From Bacteroidota bacterium (GTDB lineage Bacteria > Bacteroidota > Bacteroidia > Chitinophagales > Chitinophagaceae), in NCBI GenBank assembly GCA_030706685.1, contig JAUZOA010000049.1, positions 1-38,494 on the forward strand: a DNA stretch of 38,494 nucleotides. The letters run 5' to 3'. Both the position numbers and the translations under genes were made by a program. Numbering within the stretch: position 1 is the stretch's first letter; each line of letters starts with the position of its first letter. The notes under the pieces were generated by a model. It had not been told where the DNA came from. It was given only the letters and a program-made list of their open reading frames with translations, and ran no database searches. Shown piece after piece: positions 8,551-15,849 of this stretch.

Positions 8551-9273
8551 CTATTTCTTTTTTCTTTTACCTAGCTGTTGCAAAGTTGCCCTTATATCTT
8601 TAGGCAATGGCGCTTCCAGTTCAAAAAGCTTTCCATGGGTATCAGTAAACTTCAACTTGTATGCGTGCAGGGCCAGCCGGTTCAATATCGGTCTTTCCTC
8701 TTCTTCTTTTTTGGAAAGTTTGAATTTAGATTTGATGGAGGAAAGAAGCAGGGGTTTGCCATCCCCATACAATTCATCGCAAACAATGGGGTGACCAATA
8801 TCTTTCATGTGCACCCGGATTTGGTGGGTACGTCCCGTATGTATCCTGAATTGTAACCAGGAATAGATCCCAAAATCTTCCAGCACTTCATAATCTGTCA
8901 ACGATTCTTTTCCTCTTTGGTGAATGATCATCATTCCTCTTTTTACTGTATTCTCTGCAATTGGCTTATTGATCCTTCCTTTCTTATCCATGGGGGAACC
9001 AATAACCAATCCAACGTAAATCTTTTCTGTCTGTCGTTCTTCAAATTGCCTGGAAAGATATTTATGTGTTTCTTCATTCTTCGCAAAAACGATCAGGCCG
9101 CTGGTATCTTTATCCAGCCGGTGAACAGTAAATATCTGCCCGTATTTTTCCTGCAATAAAGTCTTTAATGAGATTTCTTTTCCTTCCCGGTCGGGAATGG
9201 AAAGCATCCCGGAAGGTTTATTCAAGGCTATTAACTCATCATTTTCGAAAACGAGGATATCTCCGATCTTCAT
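8551..9273 (-). CDS. RluA-family RNA pseudouridine synthase
   Basis: A 240-residue protein with no N-terminal S4 domain. The catalytic motif is HRLDKDTSGLIVFAKN, with catalytic Asp54. It also has the KPSGMLSIP segment, GRTHQIRVHMKDIGHPIVCDELYG (the RluA C-terminal hallmark), and a basic tail ending GKRKKK. Family members isomerise uridine in rRNA or tRNA; which site is modified cannot be told. The compact single-domain form resembles RluA/TruC-type enzymes. It is 30 nt downstream of another pseudouridine synthase gene on the same strand, so the two are probably co-transcribed. Confidence 0.9.
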   Translation of the reverse strand: MKIGDILVFENDELIALNKPSGMLSIPDREGKEISLKTLLQEKYGQIFTVHRLDKDTSGLIVFAKNEETHKYLSRQFEERQTEKIYVGLVIGSPMDKKGRINKPIAENTVKRGMMIIHQRGKESLTDYEVLEDFGIYSWLQFRIHTGRTHQIRVHMKDIGHPIVCDELYGDGKPLLLSSIKSKFKLSKKEEEERPILNRLALHAYKLKFTDTHGKLFELEAPLPKDIRATLQQLGKRKKK

Positions 9274-9303
9274 AGTGAATCATTCGATCAACGAAATCAG
9301 GGT

Positions 9304-10242
9304 TTATTTCCCTTTACTAAAATGTTTTAAATCCCGCACTTCTTTTTCTGACAAAAAACGCCATTTGCCTCTCTCAACATTTTTTTTGGTCAGCCCGGCA
9401 AAGATAACCCGGTCGAGATTTTTTACATCATAGCCTAAGTGTTCAAAGATGCGGCGGACAATCCGGTTGCGGCCACTGTGTATCTCAACGCCAATCTGTG
9501 TTCTGTCCTTTATATCTGCATAAGCCAATACATCCACGCCGGCGGGCCCGTCTTCCAGCGTCACTCCTTTTAGTATCTGGTCAAAATCTTTTTTCTCCAA
9601 TGGTTTGTTTAATGTGACATGGTACACTTTTTTTACTTCATTGCTTGGGTGAGTCAGTTTCTGCGCCAGTTCACCATCATTGGTAAATAATAAAACACCG
9701 GATGTATTCCGGTCGAGGCGGCCTACCGGGTATACCCTTTCGCGGGTGGCGCGGCCGATAATATCCAATACTGTTTTCCTGTTTTGCGGATCATCAGTGG
9801 TAGTAATATAATCTTTAGGCTTATTTAATAAAATATAAACGAGATTTTTTGCCAGGAACACTTTTTTGCCATTCACTCTTATTTCATCTTTCGAAGAGAC
9901 TTTATGGCCGGGTTCAGTGATTAATTCATTGTTCACTTTTACCAATCCTTTTTTTACCATTTCAGCAGCTTCACGGCGCGCGCATATACCGGTATGAGCA
10001 ATGAATTTGTTGAGGGGCATGAGACCTGAGGCCGGCGGTCGGAGGATGGAGGACGGAGATACCGGGCCCGCTTTAGAGTTTTCTTTCTGACCTCCGGCTT
10101 CTGATCGCTGACTTCGTTTCGCGTCAAAATATTCTTCCCGTTCTTTCTTGAATTTTCTTTTTTCCTGCTTGAATTGTTCTTTGATCGCAGCGTTGCTCTT
10201 CTTTTTGGTAAACTTGTCGAAATGAGATGACTTCTTTTTCAT
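9304..10242 (-). CDS. RsuA/RluB/RluF-family pseudouridine synthase with basic N-terminal extension
   Basis: A 312-residue protein from the ATG at 10242. Residues 1-50 are very lysine-rich (KKKSSHFDKFTKKK). About 50-74 is a low-complexity linker. An S4 RNA-binding domain starts at about residue 75 (MPLNKFIAHTGICARREAAE), and the catalytic domain has GRLDRNTSGVLLFTNDGEL with Asp near residue 176, plus GRNRIVRRIFEHLGYDV. The family makes pseudouridine in large- or small-subunit rRNA; the length and S4 domain fit the RluB type. An upstream in-frame ATG at 10281 was rejected because it sits only 9 nt from a terminator stem. The linker is encoded by two arrays of 7-nt repeats that look like intergenic DNA. 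Confidence 0.88.
   Translation of the reverse strand: MKKKSSHFDKFTKKKSNAAIKEQFKQEKRKFKKEREEYFDAKRSQRSEAGGQKENSKAGPVSPSSILRPPASGLMPLNKFIAHTGICARREAAEMVKKGLVKVNNELITEPGHKVSSKDEIRVNGKKVFLAKNLVYILLNKPKDYITTTDDPQNRKTVLDIIGRATRERVYPVGRLDRNTSGVLLFTNDGELAQKLTHPSNEVKKVYHVTLNKPLEKKDFDQILKGVTLEDGPAGVDVLAYADIKDRTQIGVEIHSGRNRIVRRIFEHLGYDVKNLDRVIFAGLTKKNVERGKWRFLSEKEVRDLKHFSKGK
10022..10056. repeat. Degenerate 7-nt tandem array inside coding sequence (copy A)
   Basis: Five consecutive 7-nt units on the + strand, for example AGACCTG, AGGCCGG, AGGATGG and AGGACGG. They are read in frame on the - strand as part of the linker before the S4 domain. Confidence 0.6.
10085..10112. repeat. Degenerate 7-nt tandem array inside coding sequence (copy B)
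   Basis: Four consecutive 7-nt units on the + strand: TTCTGAC, CTCCGGC, TTCTGAT and CGCTGAC. This is a different unit family from copy A, 28 nt away, and is also translated in the same linker. Confidence 0.55.
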
Positions 10243-10289
10243 GCTGGTAGTTTGCTGTTTTACAACAGTAGTGAGGGGCAAAGGTAACT

Positions 10290-10323
10290 AAAAAGCCCTG
10301 CCTCTTTGAAAAAGAGACAGAGC
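10290..10323 (-). terminator. Intrinsic terminator downstream of LTXXQ gene
   Basis: On the - strand a 13-bp stem (arms 10311-10323 and 10295-10307, with two G-U pairs) closes a 3-nt loop and is followed by five T residues. It ends transcription from the gene at 10450-11088 before the pseudouridine-synthase gene. On the + strand there is no T run. Confidence 0.8.
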
Positions 10324-10344
10324 CTTGTGTAGAGTATCTGTTTG

Positions 10345-10406
10345 CCGGGAAGACGATAAGAAAAACGACTTGTAAATTTAAACTTACCTTCTTCCCGTCT
10401 TTCCGG
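10345..10406. repeat. Inverted repeat in 3' UTR of LTXXQ gene
   Basis: Arms CCGGGAAGACG (10345-10355) and CGTCTTTCCGG (10396-10406) are inverted with one mismatch around a 40-nt AT-rich loop. It lies between the LTXXQ stop codon and the terminator and could fold the 3' UTR; role unknown. Confidence 0.5.
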
Positions 10407-10449
10407 TCATATTTAAGCTAAGACACTACTTTTTTTATGAAACCGTCCT

Positions 10450-11088
10450 TTAAATAATTTCTCTGTTTCTTTTATGATGCCTCCTGCTTTCTTTCATCTT
10501 CTTTAACTGTTCGTCTGTAAGGATGGACTTTGTTGTTTCTCTTTGTTTCTTCATTAATTCTTTTACCTGTTCTCTCTTTTCATCATCTTTCAATGAATTG
10601 TTTTCCCTGATAGCTTTTATTTTTTCGACGGTAGCTTTCCTGCTCTCAGCCATTTTTGCAGACTGTTCATCAGTAAGATTCAATTCCTGCTTCATTCTTG
10701 CCTGTCTTTTTTGGCCACGTTCTTTCACCCTTGCCCGGAGAGCCTCCTTATCTTTTTCCATTTGTGCCTTTTGTTCGGGTGTCAGGATGGATTGCAATTG
10801 AGCTAAATGATCCTTATGCAGGGCTTCCCATTTCTCCCGCGCCTCCTTTACGGTAATATTATCCTGTTTCCGGAGATCTTCCGCCTGTTTGCGAAGATCC
10901 TGGTTGATGGACCTGAGCTTTGTTTTTTGGTCTTCATTCAGGTTCAGGCTGACCAGCTCTTTTTTATTGAACATTCTTGTTCTTTCAATAGGCCTGAATT
11001 CTCCGCGTTTGCGATCAGGTATCTCCTGTGCCCGCAGGAAAATGGCTGCAAAGGCAGCGATCATTGTTAATACAAATGTTTTTTTCAT
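10450..11088 (-). CDS. LTXXQ (Spy/CpxP-like) exported protein
   Basis: A 212-residue protein with a signal peptide (MKKTFVLTMIAAFAAIFLRAQ). The rest is highly charged and helical, with four LTxxQ-like motifs: LNLNEDQ (48-54), ILTPEQ (101-106), LNLTDEQ (136-142) and ILTDEQ (189-194), spaced about 35-53 residues. In proteobacteria Spy and CpxP with this motif are periplasmic chaperone or envelope-stress proteins; in Bacteroidota the family is common but poorly studied. The mature protein is rich in Lys, Arg and Glu and probably forms an antiparallel helical cradle. It is a single-gene unit with its own terminator. No sigma or anti-sigma gene is adjacent. Confidence 0.8.
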   Translation of the reverse strand: MKKTFVLTMIAAFAAIFLRAQEIPDRKRGEFRPIERTRMFNKKELVSLNLNEDQKTKLRSINQDLRKQAEDLRKQDNITVKEAREKWEALHKDHLAQLQSILTPEQKAQMEKDKEALRARVKERGQKRQARMKQELNLTDEQSAKMAESRKATVEKIKAIRENNSLKDDEKREQVKELMKKQRETTKSILTDEQLKKMKESRRHHKRNREII

Positions 11089-11616
11089 GACTAATAGTTT
11101 AATTGGATGTCCTGTTTTCGAAAATCTTTCTGGAAAAGCATGACAATAATTGTTCGTTTTAAAGACCCGTTACAAAAGGCTAAGTTTAACGAGAAATAAG
11201 AAATTCTTCGTAGTTGTAAAAATCCGGGATGAATGGTACTTATATAATGTTTATCTCTAATGGGTGTCGATATTTACCAATCCGCAGGCAGGTTACCCGC
11301 CGAGGGCATTCTTCTAATGACTACCTGGTATACTTAGGGGAGGATTGAAACGGTAGCTTCTCCCATACCTCTGGTATACCTCTCTCATACGGAAACCATA
11401 TGGAGACCTTGTCTTTCTTTCTGTATGTCAATAGCTTAGATTTTTCCTGTTTTGCAAATACTTGTATATCAGTAATTAACAAATCAGAGAATGGCAGCAA
11501 ATAAGGACAATTCAACCGGATATACCGGGAACAGCTTGCCCGCGTGAATACTCATTTCGATTGTTGGTTGGGAGTGGATAACTAAAAAGATCGCTTGTAT
11601 TATGCGAATAGCTGGT
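11089..11616. other. Non-coding gap between LTXXQ gene and rlmN
   Basis: Upstream of the LTXXQ gene on the - strand there is TGTAACG (11168-11174), which resembles the -35 box of extracytoplasmic-function sigma promoters, but no -10 box sits at a good distance. Further along are two small adjacent hairpins: GGGAG/CTCCC (11338-11342, 11360-11364) and ATACC/GGTAT (11365-11377). A 64-codon open frame at 11321-11515 on the - strand has no recognisable features. I see no gene here. Confidence 0.5.
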
Positions 11617-12663
11617 TTAATCTTTATTTGCCAATTGACCGCAAGCAGCATCTATATCCTTGCCCCTGCTCCTGCGCAAACGGGCATTCACCCTGTTCTT
11701 TCCGAGATAATCAATAAAGGCTTCTACTTTCTCTTCATCGGGTTTTTCAAATTTGGCAAAATCGATCGGGTTGTATTCAATGATATTTATCAGGTCGGCA
11801 GGAACCTGCCGGTAAATTTTTATTAACTCGTCGGCATCGTTCAGCGAGTCATTAAAGTTTTTGAAAAGGATATATTCAAAAGTGATCTCGTTCTTTGTTT
11901 GTTTATAAAAATAATTCAGCGCATCTACCAGTGATTTGATATTGTTGCTGTCATTGATCGGCATGATCTCATGCCGTTTGATATCATTGGCAGCATGAAG
12001 GGATAAAGCCAGTTTGAATTTTACTCTATCATCTCCCAGTTGCTTTATTTGTTTAGAAACGCCGGCCGTGGAGACGGTGATCCGTTTTGGGCTCATCGCC
12101 AAACCATCGGGTGAAGTAATACGTTCGATGGCTCTCAATACATTTTTATAATTCAGCAGGGGTTCGCCCATACCCATAAAGACAATATTGCTGAGTTTTT
12201 TATTATAGGTCTTTTCACTTTGCTGGTTGATCAGCACCACTTCATCATAGATCTCATCAAAATCAAGGTTTCTTTTTCTTTCCATATAACCCGTGGCGCA
12301 AAACTTGCAACTCAGCGAACAACCTACCTGGGAAGAGATACAGGCAGTATGCCTGGATGCGGTGGGAATAAGCACACCTTCTACGAGGTGCCCGTCCCAT
12401 GTTTTAAAACGGTTCTTGACTGTTCCGTCAGCACTATATTGCGTAGTGTCAATATGCAGTGAAGGCAATGTAAACTCTTCCCCTAATTTCTGGCGAAGTT
12501 CTTTGCTGAGATTAGTCATATCGGCGAAACTCATGGCCTGTTTCTGCCATAGCCATTCATATACCTGTTTGGCCCTGAACCTTTTCTCGCCCATCGCTTC
12601 AAAATATTCCTCCAAATCTCTTAAATCCAGGTAACGGATATTCTTTTGCACTGTCTTTGTCAT
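11617..12663 (-). CDS. rlmN: Dual-specificity RNA methyltransferase RlmN (23S rRNA A2503 / tRNA A37 C2-methyltransferase)
   Basis: A 348-residue radical SAM enzyme. The cluster motif is C115-x3-C119-x2-C122 (CSLSCKFC), preceded by RHTACISSQVG. MGMGEPLLNY is the SAM-binding GEP motif. RITVSTAGV and LALSLHAAND are also canonical, and the C-terminal Cys341 in DAACGQL is the mechanistic cysteine that forms the methyl-relay intermediate. It methylates C2 of adenine 2503 in 23S rRNA and A37 in some tRNAs. The start ATG is only 5 nt downstream of a TATCTTTG -7 box, so the mRNA probably has almost no leader. It is divergent from the thiolase gene. Confidence 0.95.
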   Translation of the reverse strand: MTKTVQKNIRYLDLRDLEEYFEAMGEKRFRAKQVYEWLWQKQAMSFADMTNLSKELRQKLGEEFTLPSLHIDTTQYSADGTVKNRFKTWDGHLVEGVLIPTASRHTACISSQVGCSLSCKFCATGYMERKRNLDFDEIYDEVVLINQQSEKTYNKKLSNIVFMGMGEPLLNYKNVLRAIERITSPDGLAMSPKRITVSTAGVSKQIKQLGDDRVKFKLALSLHAANDIKRHEIMPINDSNNIKSLVDALNYFYKQTKNEITFEYILFKNFNDSLNDADELIKIYRQVPADLINIIEYNPIDFAKFEKPDEEKVEAFIDYLGKNRVNARLRRSRGKDIDAACGQLANKD

Positions 12664-12667
12664 CCTG

Positions 12668-12675
12668 CAAAGATA
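12668..12675 (-). promoter_or_regulatory. Promoter -7 box for rlmN
   Basis: TATCTTTG on the - strand is an exact match to TAnnTTTG, placed so that transcription would begin at or very near the rlmN ATG. No clear -33 TTTG was found. The 70-nt divergent region also carries the unidentified start signal for the thiolase on the + strand. Confidence 0.5.
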
Positions 12676-12733
12676 ACCACGATTAAGCGATTCATTGTTT
12701 TGACTGATATTTGCTGCTCCAAATGCGATTCTG

Positions 12734-13927
12734 ATGAAAACAGTTTATGTTATCGATGTTGTTCGTACCCCTGTTGGCAGATATGGCGGCACTCTTTCCA
12801 GCCTGCGCCCGGATGATCTGCTGGCGCATGTGATCAGGTCACTGATAGAAAGAAATCCCGGTATTGATATAAACGCAATTGAAGATGTGATAGCCGGCGC
12901 TGCTAACCAGGCGGGAGAAGATAACCGTAACGTAGCAAGGATGGCGGGCTTGCTGGCAGGTTTGCCTGTCTCTGTTGGTGGTAGTACGGTAAACCGTTTA
13001 TGCGCATCGGGGCTGCAGGCGATCATGGATGCTTCGAGGCAGGTACTATGTGGTGATGCGGAACTTATCATTGCCGGCGGTGTGGAAAGTATGACAAGAG
13101 CTCCCTTTGTGATGGCAAAAGCCACGGCTCCTTTTCAACGTAACACAGAAATTTTTGATACGACTCTCGGCTGGCGGTTCCTGAATAAAAAGCTCGCCGA
13201 TATGTATTATCCCTATAGTATGGGCGAAACAGCAGAGAATGTAGCCAAACAATGGAAGATATCCCGGATGGAACAGGACACATTCGCTCTTTCGTCGCAA
13301 CAAAAATATTTCGATGCCTATGCAGCCGGAAAATGGAAGGATGAAATAGCGCCGGTGGTTATCCCCGGAAAGGAAAAAGAAATTTTATTCGAGGCGGATG
13401 AGCATCCAAGACAAAGTTCTTTGGAGAAGCTGGCAACGCTGAAACCTGCTTTTGCAAAAGACGGAACAGTGACTGCCGGTAATTCTTCAGGTATCAATGA
13501 TGGCGCTGCGGCCATGTTGCTGGCCAGCGGGGATGCCGTTAAAAAATACTCTCTAAAGCCAATGGCCAAAGTCGTTTCGATGGCAGTAGCGGGTGTGGAT
13601 CCTTCCATTATGGGAATCGGGCCGGTGCCGGCAACTAAAAAAGCATTGGACAGAGCAGGGTTAAAAGTGGCGCAACTCGACCTGGTTGAGTTGAATGAGG
13701 CCTTTGCATCCCAATCCATTGCCTGTGTCCGGGATCTCAACCTCGATATAAATAAAGTAAATGTAAACGGAGGCGCCATTGCTATTGGTCATCCGCTTGG
13801 ATGCAGCGGTACCCGCATTTCCGCTACATTATTGCATGAAATGAAAAGACAGCATGCAAAATTCGGGCTCGCCACCATGTGTATTGGAGTAGGACAAGGC
13901 GCCGCCGTGATTTATGAAATAGTTTAA
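12734..13927 (+). CDS. Thiolase (acetyl-CoA acyltransferase, 3-oxoadipyl-CoA thiolase-like)
   Basis: A 397-residue thiolase. The acyl-accepting Cys90 lies in NRLCASGLQAI. The C-terminal catalytic pair is His353 (GHPLGCSG) and Cys383 (MCIGVGQG). ANQAGEDNRNVARMA and GGVESMTRAPFVMAK are typical of the PcaF/PaaJ/FadA branch. It cleaves 3-oxoacyl-CoA to acetyl-CoA plus a shorter acyl-CoA, or works in reverse. The QAGEDNRN segment favours 3-oxoadipyl-CoA thiolase or general beta-oxidation over biosynthetic acetoacetyl-CoA thiolase, but no pathway neighbour is present to decide. It is a single gene, convergent with and overlapping the permease gene by 4 nt. Confidence 0.9.
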   Translation: MKTVYVIDVVRTPVGRYGGTLSSLRPDDLLAHVIRSLIERNPGIDINAIEDVIAGAANQAGEDNRNVARMAGLLAGLPVSVGGSTVNRLCASGLQAIMDASRQVLCGDAELIIAGGVESMTRAPFVMAKATAPFQRNTEIFDTTLGWRFLNKKLADMYYPYSMGETAENVAKQWKISRMEQDTFALSSQQKYFDAYAAGKWKDEIAPVVIPGKEKEILFEADEHPRQSSLEKLATLKPAFAKDGTVTAGNSSGINDGAAAMLLASGDAVKKYSLKPMAKVVSMAVAGVDPSIMGIGPVPATKKALDRAGLKVAQLDLVELNEAFASQSIACVRDLNLDINKVNVNGGAIAIGHPLGCSGTRISATLLHEMKRQHAKFGLATMCIGVGQGAAVIYEIV

Positions 13928-15120
13928 TTCAACCGGTACAACATTTTTTTGACGAGGCGATAATTAGTGAATAAGGAAAGGCTGACCAGTAACAGGGCTG
14001 CAAAGAGTACACTCCAGTGAATAAAAGAAGAAAGTTCGGCTCTGTCGTACATGGCAAAATGATGAAATGCCCATTGCATAAGTTGTACAACTGTTAAAGC
14101 AACCAGTATTATAAGAATATAAACCGGTAAAAATCTTTTTGATACCTGCTTGCTCAACCAGGCAGGTGAATACCCAAGCGTGAGTAGTAACCGGAGATTG
14201 TCTTTACTTCTTGCCACAACAAGCTGCAGGTAAAAAGAAAAGAGCATCAGGGCAAGGAGCAATACAATCAGCCCGAGTATACCCAGGCCGCCTAAAATAC
14301 TTTGTATGATCATTTTGTTGCGGCCCAGCATTGTTTTGTCTTTATTAAGCTCATATTTTTCCTGGTCAAAGAATTTGACCAGGTCGGGATTATTGGCATC
14401 CCGGGTCTTGATAAAAAGCCTTGAAGCTTCCATCTTTGTTTTCTGGGCAAAAGTTTCATTGGCCCAGCTCAAAAATGTTTCAGGCACTAAAATAGAATTA
14501 ACCCTGTCGCTGAAAGCCACAATTTTTCCAATAAAGGCCTGCTCTTTCCCGTTGCCATAACAGGTGATCAGTACCGGGAGGCCAAGGGCTGTTTCTTTTG
14601 AAATCTGCGGCAGGTCTTGCCCCGGCGCAAATACTACATTATATATTTCATAAAAATCAGAAGAGAAAATAATAGGGATTATTTCCTGCCCTTCTTGCCA
14701 GGAGAAGGAGGGAGGCAGCGTATCAATAAACCCGTTGTTGAGGCTTTCCAGGAAAAATTCAGTCTTGAAAGGCAGGATGCGGCCGGCGCTGAGTTGTACA
14801 CGGAATTGATTAGCCAGCAGCGGCGCCACATCTTCAACAAACGGCTTTGCTTTGATCTTGTCAATATCCTGTTGCGTAAAAAGATTTTTTTCAGGATGTG
14901 TCATTGTTTCATTGCTTATGGTTTTAGTAATGGAAATGAAATCAAAGCCATTCCTGCGTATATTGCTTTCTTTCACCAGTCGCTGGATGTTGATGTACAT
15001 CTGTATTGAACCTAATAACAACATAACTCCTATGCCCAGGCCCATATAAGAAAACCATCTTGACCAGGGACTGGTACCGGTCTGTAATAATGGGCGTATA
15101 GGTTTGAATGATAAAGCCAC
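13924..15120 (-). CDS. FtsX-like ABC transporter permease
   Basis: A 398-residue membrane protein starting with GTG. One transmembrane helix is near residues 22-42. A large soluble periplasmic domain (about 45-275) is followed by three helices near 275-303, 333-357 and 367-390. This 1+3 layout is that of FtsX/LolC/MacB permeases, which do mechanical work from ATP hydrolysis rather than classical transport. The typical FtsX segment ARSKDNLRLLLTLGYSPAWL is the coupling-helix region. The ATPase gene lies 9 nt upstream, so the pair is one operon. The periplasmic domain is not recognisable as a known MacB core; substrate unknown. Confidence 0.78.
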   Translation of the reverse strand: MALSFKPIRPLLQTGTSPWSRWFSYMGLGIGVMLLLGSIQMYINIQRLVKESNIRRNGFDFISITKTISNETMTHPEKNLFTQQDIDKIKAKPFVEDVAPLLANQFRVQLSAGRILPFKTEFFLESLNNGFIDTLPPSFSWQEGQEIIPIIFSSDFYEIYNVVFAPGQDLPQISKETALGLPVLITCYGNGKEQAFIGKIVAFSDRVNSILVPETFLSWANETFAQKTKMEASRLFIKTRDANNPDLVKFFDQEKYELNKDKTMLGRNKMIIQSILGGLGILGLIVLLLALMLFSFYLQLVVARSKDNLRLLLTLGYSPAWLSKQVSKRFLPVYILIILVALTVVQLMQWAFHHFAMYDRAELSSFIHWSVLFAALLLVSLSLFTNYRLVKKMLYRLN

Positions 15121-15129
15121 CGGTAATTT

Positions 15130-15771
15130 TTATAAATGATATAATCGGCTGAAAGGAAAAAGATCCTTGCGTTCTACGTCCACGAAAATAATGGCCGCAT
15201 TCCTGGCACCTGCTTCTTCCAGCACCAGTTTCATTGCTTTTTCTGAATTGTTATTGTCCAGGTGGCTAAAAGGCTCATCGAGCAACAGGATATCAAAAGG
15301 CTGCAGCAATGAACGAATAATGGCGGTACGTTGCTGTTCGCCGTAAGAACAGGTACCGCATTTGATGGAAAGCCTGTCGCCGATACCCAGTCGTTCTGCC
15401 ATCTCCTTAATTTTCCCGGCGGGATGGTAAGGGTTCAATTGTCTTTTTATTTCCAGGTTATCCTGCACCGTCTGGTCAGCAAATAGTTTCATATCCTGGA
15501 ATACAATGCTGATATGATCCCTGCGGTACCTGGCAATATCTTCAATAGAGAATTCATTCATGTTCCTGGCTGCATAGGAAATGATGCCGTTATAATCACT
15601 TCTCATGCCGTAGAGAAAATGAATAAGCGAGGACTTGCCGTTCCCGGAAGGCGCCACTATTTTGATAAGTTCGCCTTTTTCAACTACCAGGTCCTTTCCC
15701 CATATTTCAGAAATTTGCGTGGCGCTTTCTGTAAAGTAAGTTGGTAAAAGATGCCGGATAGCTAATTGCAT
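15130..15771 (-). CDS. Small ABC transporter ATP-binding protein, divergent
   Basis: A 213-residue ATPase partner of the FtsX-like permease. Motifs are a Walker A variant APSGNGKS (40-47) with the first Gly replaced by Ala, the Q-loop FQD (91-93), a signature SYGEQQR in place of SGGQ (from 142), Walker B ILLLDEP with catalytic Glu166, and a D-loop SHLD. The switch histidine is not visible: where the family has xTHD, this protein has IIFVDVER. The fold and length match LolD/MacB-type subunits. A TTG at 15783 would add four residues; the ATG at 15771 is preferred. ATP hydrolysis may be slowed or may use a different switch residue. Confidence 0.82.
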   Translation of the reverse strand: MQLAIRHLLPTYFTESATQISEIWGKDLVVEKGELIKIVAPSGNGKSSLIHFLYGMRSDYNGIISYAARNMNEFSIEDIARYRRDHISIVFQDMKLFADQTVQDNLEIKRQLNPYHPAGKIKEMAERLGIGDRLSIKCGTCSYGEQQRTAIIRSLLQPFDILLLDEPFSHLDNNNSEKAMKLVLEEAGARNAAIIFVDVERKDLFPFSRLYHL

Positions 15772-15784
15772 AATAGTGATCAAT

Positions 15785-15830
15785 TTAAAAAAGCCACAGC
15801 CCGGGGATCGTTGAATGGCGGGCTATGGCT
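15785..15830 (-). terminator. Intrinsic terminator after DUF4836-like gene
   Basis: On the - strand a 12-bp stem (15819-15830 with 15792-15803, one G-U pair) encloses a 15-nt loop and is followed by six T residues. It separates the lipoprotein gene from the ABC operon. Confidence 0.8.
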
Positions 15831-15849
15831 TGTACCAGGTTCAATTATC

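Noticed and set aside
11321-11515. 64-residue open frame on the - strand in the gap before rlmN
   Set aside because: No signal, domain or neighbour support, and it covers small hairpins; likely chance.
13318-13779. 153-residue open frame antisense to the thiolase
   Set aside because: It is a shadow of the well-supported thiolase gene; its composition follows from the sense strand.
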